Assembly: GCA_947493335.1 (NCBI GenBank)
Contig: CANLQO010000002.1
Coordinates: 62,001-126,000 of the forward strand
Length of the DNA stretch: 64,000 bases
Reading direction: 5' to 3'
Origin: an uncultured Paracoccaceae bacterium
GTDB lineage: Bacteria; Pseudomonadota; Alphaproteobacteria; Rhodobacterales; Rhodobacteraceae
In this document: positions 59,866-64,000 of the stretch, one piece after another
How the letters are laid out: each line of letters begins with the position of its first letter
Numbering within the stretch: position 1 is the first letter of the stretch
Translations under genes and position numbers: made by a program
The notes under the pieces: generated by a model
Databases searched by the model: none
What the model was told of the DNA's origin: nothing
What the model saw: only the letters and a program-made list of their open reading frames with translations

Positions 59866-60573
59866 ATGAATGCGAAGGCTGCCTGCCTTGAAGATTTGCG
59901 CCAGCGCATTCTGACGCAAAAGTTGCAGCCCGGGTCATATCTTGACGAAGCAGAACTGGCAGAGGTCTACGGCATTTCCCGCCCCCCGTTGCGCGAGACG
60001 TTCAACAAGCTTGCTGGTGAAGGCTATCTCGTCCTGCACAAGAACCGAGGCGCGCAGGTCGCAGCGATGACACATAAGACACTGCGCAATTTCTTTGTTT
60101 CTGCGCCCATGATCTATGCAGCAGTCTCTCGCCTGGCCGCGGAGAACGCCAAACCGGAACAGATCATTGAGTTGAAAGACGCACAATTTCGGTTTCGCCA
60201 GGCCATCCGTGACGGCGATGCAGCAGAACGCGCGCTGACGAACCAACGCTTTCACGCCATCATTGGGGACATGGCAGATAACGAGTTCCTGACCCCAAGT
60301 CTAAGGCGACTTTTGATCGACCACACGCGGATCGGAATGGCGTTCTACAACCCTCGCAACGCCGCGATGCGACAAGAACGCAATATCGCAGCGGATCAAC
60401 ACGACCAGTTGATCGAAGTCATTGCGAATGGCGATGCCGAGGCTGCAGCCCGTCTGGCCATAGAACATTGGGAGCTGTCGCGCAGTGCTATTGAATCCTT
60501 TGTAACGCCGCCGGGCATGGACTTTCCATTGGGCAAAGCACCGGGCGATGCTTGGGCACAGAATGCAACATGA
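59866..60573 (+). CDS. GntR-family regulator with FCD domain
   Basis: A 235-residue transcription factor. The winged helix is ACLEDLRQRILTQKLQPGSY ... LAEVYGISRPPLRETFNKLAGEGYLVLHKNRGAQVA (residues 6-60). The FCD ligand domain follows, with Asp/His metal-type positions in QRFHAIIGDMADNEFL and ADQHDQLIEVIANGDAEAAARLAIEHW. Start ATG 59866 is used; TTG 59812 or ATG 59815 would add up to 18 residues. It is followed 67 bp on by an FAD oxidoreductase, its likely target, with methylated-amine or amino-acid-type ligands possible. Confidence 0.88.
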   Translation: MNAKAACLEDLRQRILTQKLQPGSYLDEAELAEVYGISRPPLRETFNKLAGEGYLVLHKNRGAQVAAMTHKTLRNFFVSAPMIYAAVSRLAAENAKPEQIIELKDAQFRFRQAIRDGDAAERALTNQRFHAIIGDMADNEFLTPSLRRLLIDHTRIGMAFYNPRNAAMRQERNIAADQHDQLIEVIANGDAEAAARLAIEHWELSRSAIESFVTPPGMDFPLGKAPGDAWAQNAT

Positions 60574-60640
60574 TCATGCAACACCCTGAAATTGTGTCAA
60601 TCTTCGCCAAGACGGTCCATCGAGCAGCCGTGGCCGAGTC

Positions 60641-61981
60641 ATGACCGCACGACGCGTGACACCTTTGCCCAATGCGAAAGGTCCAGCGGCCTGGAACGCC
60701 ATTCTTGGAGATGGCGCATCGTATCCGCCGATCAAGAAGGACGGGACCGCTGACTTTGTGGTTATCGGGGCGGGTTTTGCCGGTCTGTCAGCCGCCCGTC
60801 GTCTGGTGCAACTTGTACCCGACGCGTCCATCACCGTGCTGGACGCAGGCCGAATTGCTGAAGGGTCCGCCGGGCGGAATTCTGGATTCATGATTGATCT
60901 GCCGCACGACTTAAGCTCAAGCGACTATGCGGGCAGTAGCGATGATGCCGCCATGATCACGCTCAACCGTCAGGCCATCGCGTTTGCGGCGCAAGCGGTG
61001 GAGGAATACCAGATCAATCCTCACTTCTTTGATCGCGCTGGCAAGATCAACGGTGCGGTCAGCGATGCGGCACATGCCCACAATCTGAGATACGCCAAAC
61101 ACCTGGAGTCTCTGGGTGAGACATCAGAAATGCTGGATAGTGCAGACATGACCGACGTGACCGGATCACGCTACTACCGGTCAGGGCTCTACACCCCCGG
61201 CACTGCGATGCTGCAGCCTGCGGGGTATATTCGGGGACTGGCGGCGGGATTGGCCCGCGATGGCATAAAGATCCATGAAAACAGCGCTGTCACCACGACT
61301 GAGCGGCGAGGTAATACCTGGCACGTCACGACCCCCCAAGGCGTGGTGAATGCGGGCCGGGTGATCCTGACCGTGAACGGGCATCTCGAAAGCTTTGGAT
61401 TTGCGACGGGACGTTTGATGCACGTTTTCCTGTTTGCGACGATGACACCCGAATTGGACGCTGAAACGCTTCAAACACTCGGCGGGCAGAATCGCTGGGG
61501 CGTGACCCCGGCTGATCCAATGGGAACGACCGTGCGCCGGATTGACAGCAACCAAGGCGGCAACCGGATCGTCACGCGCACCTGTGCAGTGCTTAGACCA
61601 GATCAGACAGTCCGCAAAAGCGATGTTTCGCGCGCGGCACGTGTCATGCAACAGAAGTTTGCGTCACGGTTTCCGCAATGTGCGGACCTGAGGATGGAAT
61701 ACACTTGGGCGGGTCAGCTTTGCCTGTCGTTGAACGGGGTCGCGGTGATGAAACAGATCGATGACGGTCTGTTTTCGGGTTGTGTGCAAAACGGGCTGGG
61801 TACTGCGCGCGGGACGCTGACCGGGATCGGTGCAGCCGAACTGGCGGTTGGTGTGCAAAGCGATATCACCCGCCACTTCACTGCGCAGAACCGTCCCAAG
61901 CGATTGCCGCCGCAACCCTTTCAATCGCTGGGTGCAAACAGTGTCCTGCGTTGGAAAGAGTGGCGCGCACGGCACGAATAG
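60641..61981 (+). CDS. FAD-dependent oxidoreductase (DAO family)
   Basis: A 446-residue flavoenzyme of the D-amino-acid oxidase/sarcosine-oxidase fold. The FAD site is FVVIGAGFAGLSAARRL (about 39-55), followed by a second motif GSAGRNSGFMIDLPHD that resembles gamma-glutamylputrescine or N-methylamino-acid oxidases. C-terminal YTWAGQLCLSLNGVAVM and GCVQNGLGTARGTLTG complete the fold. The N-terminal 35 residues are an extension. Start ATG 60641. It is paired with a GntR regulator and faces a TetR-MttB unit, so oxidation of a methylated amine or amino acid is the working guess. Confidence 0.87.
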   Translation: MTARRVTPLPNAKGPAAWNAILGDGASYPPIKKDGTADFVVIGAGFAGLSAARRLVQLVPDASITVLDAGRIAEGSAGRNSGFMIDLPHDLSSSDYAGSSDDAAMITLNRQAIAFAAQAVEEYQINPHFFDRAGKINGAVSDAAHAHNLRYAKHLESLGETSEMLDSADMTDVTGSRYYRSGLYTPGTAMLQPAGYIRGLAAGLARDGIKIHENSAVTTTERRGNTWHVTTPQGVVNAGRVILTVNGHLESFGFATGRLMHVFLFATMTPELDAETLQTLGGQNRWGVTPADPMGTTVRRIDSNQGGNRIVTRTCAVLRPDQTVRKSDVSRAARVMQQKFASRFPQCADLRMEYTWAGQLCLSLNGVAVMKQIDDGLFSGCVQNGLGTARGTLTGIGAAELAVGVQSDITRHFTAQNRPKRLPPQPFQSLGANSVLRWKEWRARHE

Positions 61982-61993
61982 GGGGTCGTCAGA

Positions 61994-62665
61994 CTATCTG
62001 TCCGTTCGAGACAGCGCATAATCCCTGAAGCGAGCCAGAACGGCATCGCTTGCGTCTTGGCCGGTGAACCCTTTGAGAAACCCGCCCAGACGCCCAAGGC
62101 GCACGTCTATCGTTTCGCGCAACTCAACCGCATGATAGCCGATCTGCATGAAATAGAGGATTCGGGACCTGCAATCGGCATCTTCCACCGCGTATCCATG
62201 GCGCAAGAACATTTCATTGATTGCATGCAACCGGGCCTGATCTGCCGACTCGATTAAGTGGTTCACGCTGGTATCTCGACGGGCCCATTCGCGCACGGCA
62301 AAGTCGAGCCCACGATCAAAAAGGTCCGGGTCCACAAAACATCGGAAAAAATTGCAGGCCGCTTCGTTGATCTCATCCGCTGGCAAAGCGCAGTGTTGGA
62401 TAATGGTTTTCGTGTTGCGCGCCTCCCATTCATCCAAAAGTGATGAAAGCAGGTCTGCACGGTTCTTGAAGTACCAATAAAAGCTGGAGCGTGACACGTT
62501 CATGCGGTTGCTGAGTGCCAGAATTTTCAGCTCTCCCACGCCCTCGTGGACAAGAACATCACGGGCCAGATTGAGCCAATCTTCGCGCGTGACCTTGATG
62601 TTTCCGACCAACGGGTCCTTGTCCGGATCATCGCGGCTTAGAATTGGGTCGGGACGTTTGTTCAT
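61994..62665 (-). CDS. TetR-family regulator
   Basis: A 223-residue regulator. The helix-turn-helix is ILALSNRMNVSRSSFYWYFKNRADLLSSLL (about 48-77), in the strongly conserved TetR form. A 25-residue N-terminal tail with Asp/Pro precedes it. The C-terminal domain is helical with several Arg/Cys/His positions; the ligand is unknown. ATG 62665 lies 3 nt after the MttB-like stop, so it is cotranscribed downstream and probably regulates that gene. Confidence 0.88.
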   Translation of the reverse strand: MNKRPDPILSRDDPDKDPLVGNIKVTREDWLNLARDVLVHEGVGELKILALSNRMNVSRSSFYWYFKNRADLLSSLLDEWEARNTKTIIQHCALPADEINEAACNFFRCFVDPDLFDRGLDFAVREWARRDTSVNHLIESADQARLHAINEMFLRHGYAVEDADCRSRILYFMQIGYHAVELRETIDVRLGRLGGFLKGFTGQDASDAVLARFRDYALSRTDR

Positions 62666-62668
62666 TGC

Positions 62669-64000
62669 TCAACTTTCTGGTGGCGCGCCACCTTCGGATG
62701 TACGTTTTGCGATGAAAGCGCGCAAAACGTCCAGCCTTTCCGCGTCCACCGGCGGCCGATTGTCAGCGGCAAGTATCTCTTTCCAGACGCCAGTGGCGCG
62801 CACATTGGCATCTTTTGCACCGCGTTCTGTCCAAGTGCCGAAGTTGGCGTAGTCGTGGACGATGGGTTCATAGAATTCTGTGCTGTAGCGTTCCATGGTT
62901 TGCGGGGCCGCAAAGAAATGGCCGCTTGGATCGACATGCGACAACGCATTTTCGAACCCGATCTCATCCGCGCCGGCCTGTCGCCCGGCACATAGCTCCG
63001 CCACCATGTTCAGCACTTCGGCATCGGTGACCAGCTTTTCGTAGGACACGCTTAATCCGCCCTCCAGCCAACCTGCTGAATGGATGATCACGGTGGCCCC
63101 CGCCATCAGGCAGCCCCAAAGCCCAAACTGATTTTCGTTCGCGGCCTGCACGTCGTTTGTGTTCGCTGCCGACCCTGCCGCCGAGCGCCACGGCAATCCG
63201 ATCATCCGCGCAAGTTGCCCTGCTGCAAGTGAAGCTTGGAAGTGGGTTGGTGTGCCGAATGCAGGCGCACCTGACTTCATATCGACGTTTGACGTGAAAG
63301 TCCCATAACAGACCGGCGCGCCGGGGCGGGTCAATTGGGTCAGGGTGATTGCTGCCAATGCCTCTACATGGCTGAGCGTGATCGCACCGGCAACCGTGAT
63401 CGGTGCCATCGCCCCCATCAATGTGAAGGGTGTCACGATGCTCAGTTGGCCGTGGCGGGCGAAGTCAATGAGCCCCTGTGCCATTGGCATGTCCAACGTG
63501 CGCGGGCTGTTGGTGTTAATGATCGTGTAGCTACTGGGATTGGCAAGAAAAGCATCATCCGACAGGCCGCGGAAGTCTTTCAACATCTCAAAGCAATCCA
63601 TCACCTGCGGTGTGCCGCGCGAAAAGAGAAACGGAAATTTGTCCGTCAGCGTCAATTGCGCTTCTGTCGTAAAGTAGTGGCGCAGATGGGTCGGAATATC
63701 CTGCGGTTCTACCGAAGGGGACATCATTTGAAAGACGTCAAAGTGGTGCGCAATCTGCGTGTATTCCCGATAGTCACGGCCCGAGCCGGGACGGCGCCCC
63801 CGCTCCAGATCGGTGGCATGGGGGGCACCCGCGCCGGGCTGAAAAACGAGGCTGCCGAGTTCAAGGACAAGATCGCGTTCGCGGGCGCCAGCCCGGCACT
63901 TGATCGACTTGGGAGCGCTGGCAAGCGCGGCTTCAACCATATCGCGACCGATATGAACCATCTGGGTCGTTTCATCGACGCGCGCGCCGCCTTTTGCAAA
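62669..64000 (-). CDS. Trimethylamine methyltransferase (MttB)-family protein, 5' end outside the window
   Basis: The frame is open to the right edge, so the N-terminus is missing; about 443 C-terminal residues are seen. It matches the COG5598 MttB superfamily: GSGRDYREYTQIAHHFDVFQ, NTNSPRTLDMPMAQGLIDFA, MGAMAPITVAGAITLSHVEALA, and SAANTNDVQAANENQFGLWG. There is no in-frame TAG, so it is the non-pyrrolysine type, whose members demethylate quaternary amines such as glycine betaine or proline betaine with a corrinoid protein. The substrate here is unknown. It is cotranscribed with the TetR gene. Confidence 0.88.
   Translation of the reverse strand, partial: FAKGGARVDETTQMVHIGRDMVEAALASAPKSIKCRAGARERDLVLELGSLVFQPGAGAPHATDLERGRRPGSGRDYREYTQIAHHFDVFQMMSPSVEPQDIPTHLRHYFTTEAQLTLTDKFPFLFSRGTPQVMDCFEMLKDFRGLSDDAFLANPSSYTIINTNSPRTLDMPMAQGLIDFARHGQLSIVTPFTLMGAMAPITVAGAITLSHVEALAAITLTQLTRPGAPVCYGTFTSNVDMKSGAPAFGTPTHFQASLAAGQLARMIGLPWRSAAGSAANTNDVQAANENQFGLWGCLMAGATVIIHSAGWLEGGLSVSYEKLVTDAEVLNMVAELCAGRQAGADEIGFENALSHVDPSGHFFAAPQTMERYSTEFYEPIVHDYANFGTWTERGAKDANVRATGVWKEILAADNRPPVDAERLDVLRAFIAKRTSEGGAPPES

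Noticed and set aside
62669-64000. Possible pyrrolysine-containing MttB
   Set aside because: No in-frame TAG occurs in the visible part, and pyrrolysine use is not expected in this group.

Overview
The window is 64 kb of a gene-dense, high-GC alphaproteobacterial chromosome, most likely a marine Rhodobacteraceae (roseobacter-type) species. The clues are clade-typical genes: DUF2794, the TIGR02302/DUF4175 protein, an MJ0042 zinc-ribbon protein beside ftsEX, Mcl1 of the ethylmalonyl-CoA pathway, the MbfA iron exporter with an Irr-type box, and the short protein that follows pyrB. The GGGGGCCAGCCCCC / AGAAGAAG intergenic repeats point the same way. A Loktanella/Yoonia-like genus is only a guess. 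I see no rRNA, tRNA, insertion sequence, prophage or CRISPR array. No gap between genes exceeds about 240 bases.

Layout. 1-1.2 kb: the end of an unknown gene, then azlCD. 1.25-5.9 kb: a molybdenum-cofactor string (fdhD, a 23-codon mini-ORF, mobA, mobB, a moeA fusion, a GNAT gene), every junction a 4-nt overlap. 5.9-7.6 kb: mbfA and a divergent TetR gene with operators between them. 7.6-10.6 kb: glutathione-dependent formaldehyde dehydrogenase, a serine hydrolase and an NYN-domain protein, translationally coupled. 10.7-14.3 kb: an I78 inhibitor lipoprotein, DUF2794, an NlpC/P60 peptidase and leucyl aminopeptidase. 14.4-16.5 kb: beta-carbonic anhydrase, an SbtA-type bicarbonate carrier and a PII-like protein, resembling a bicarbonate uptake module. 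16.5-25 kb: a sulfatase, dapA, a lytic transglycosylase, a DMT exporter, the two halves of MnmC as separate divergent genes, and a GH114-like protein. 25-32 kb: a MaoC-like dehydratase, a VOC protein, an FMN reductase, a ThDP enzyme, bluB with two tandem Lin0512 genes, a YcaQ-like protein, an ion channel and smpB. 32-37 kb: a sulfurtransferase, an aminotransferase, mcl1 and accA. 37-47 kb: a PPOX protein, plsC, ftsX, ftsE, the zinc-ribbon protein, DUF4175, lysA, DUF2834, an LptM-like lipoprotein and argH. 47-59.7 kb: a TlpA-like thioredoxin, a Kef-type antiporter, YqgE, a DsbD-N protein, an RND efflux pair, moaB, uracil-DNA glycosylase and pyrB. 59.8-64 kb: an accessory-looking cluster (GntR, FAD oxidoreductase, TetR, MttB-like methyltransferase) where pyrC might be expected; its last gene runs off the edge.

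How it works together. Most of the window is housekeeping: cofactor, lysine/arginine/pyrimidine and lipid synthesis, cell-wall turnover and division. Translation is tightly coupled through many ATGA/GTGA/TGATG junctions, and at least eight convergent pairs share their stop codons in a 4-nt overlap. The most interesting items are the carbonic anhydrase-SbtA-PII module with a perfect 20-bp palindrome, the phased 11-bp repeats over the mcl1 promoter, the Irr box over the mbfA promoter, the moeA fusion, and the tandem Lin0512 genes coupled to bluB.
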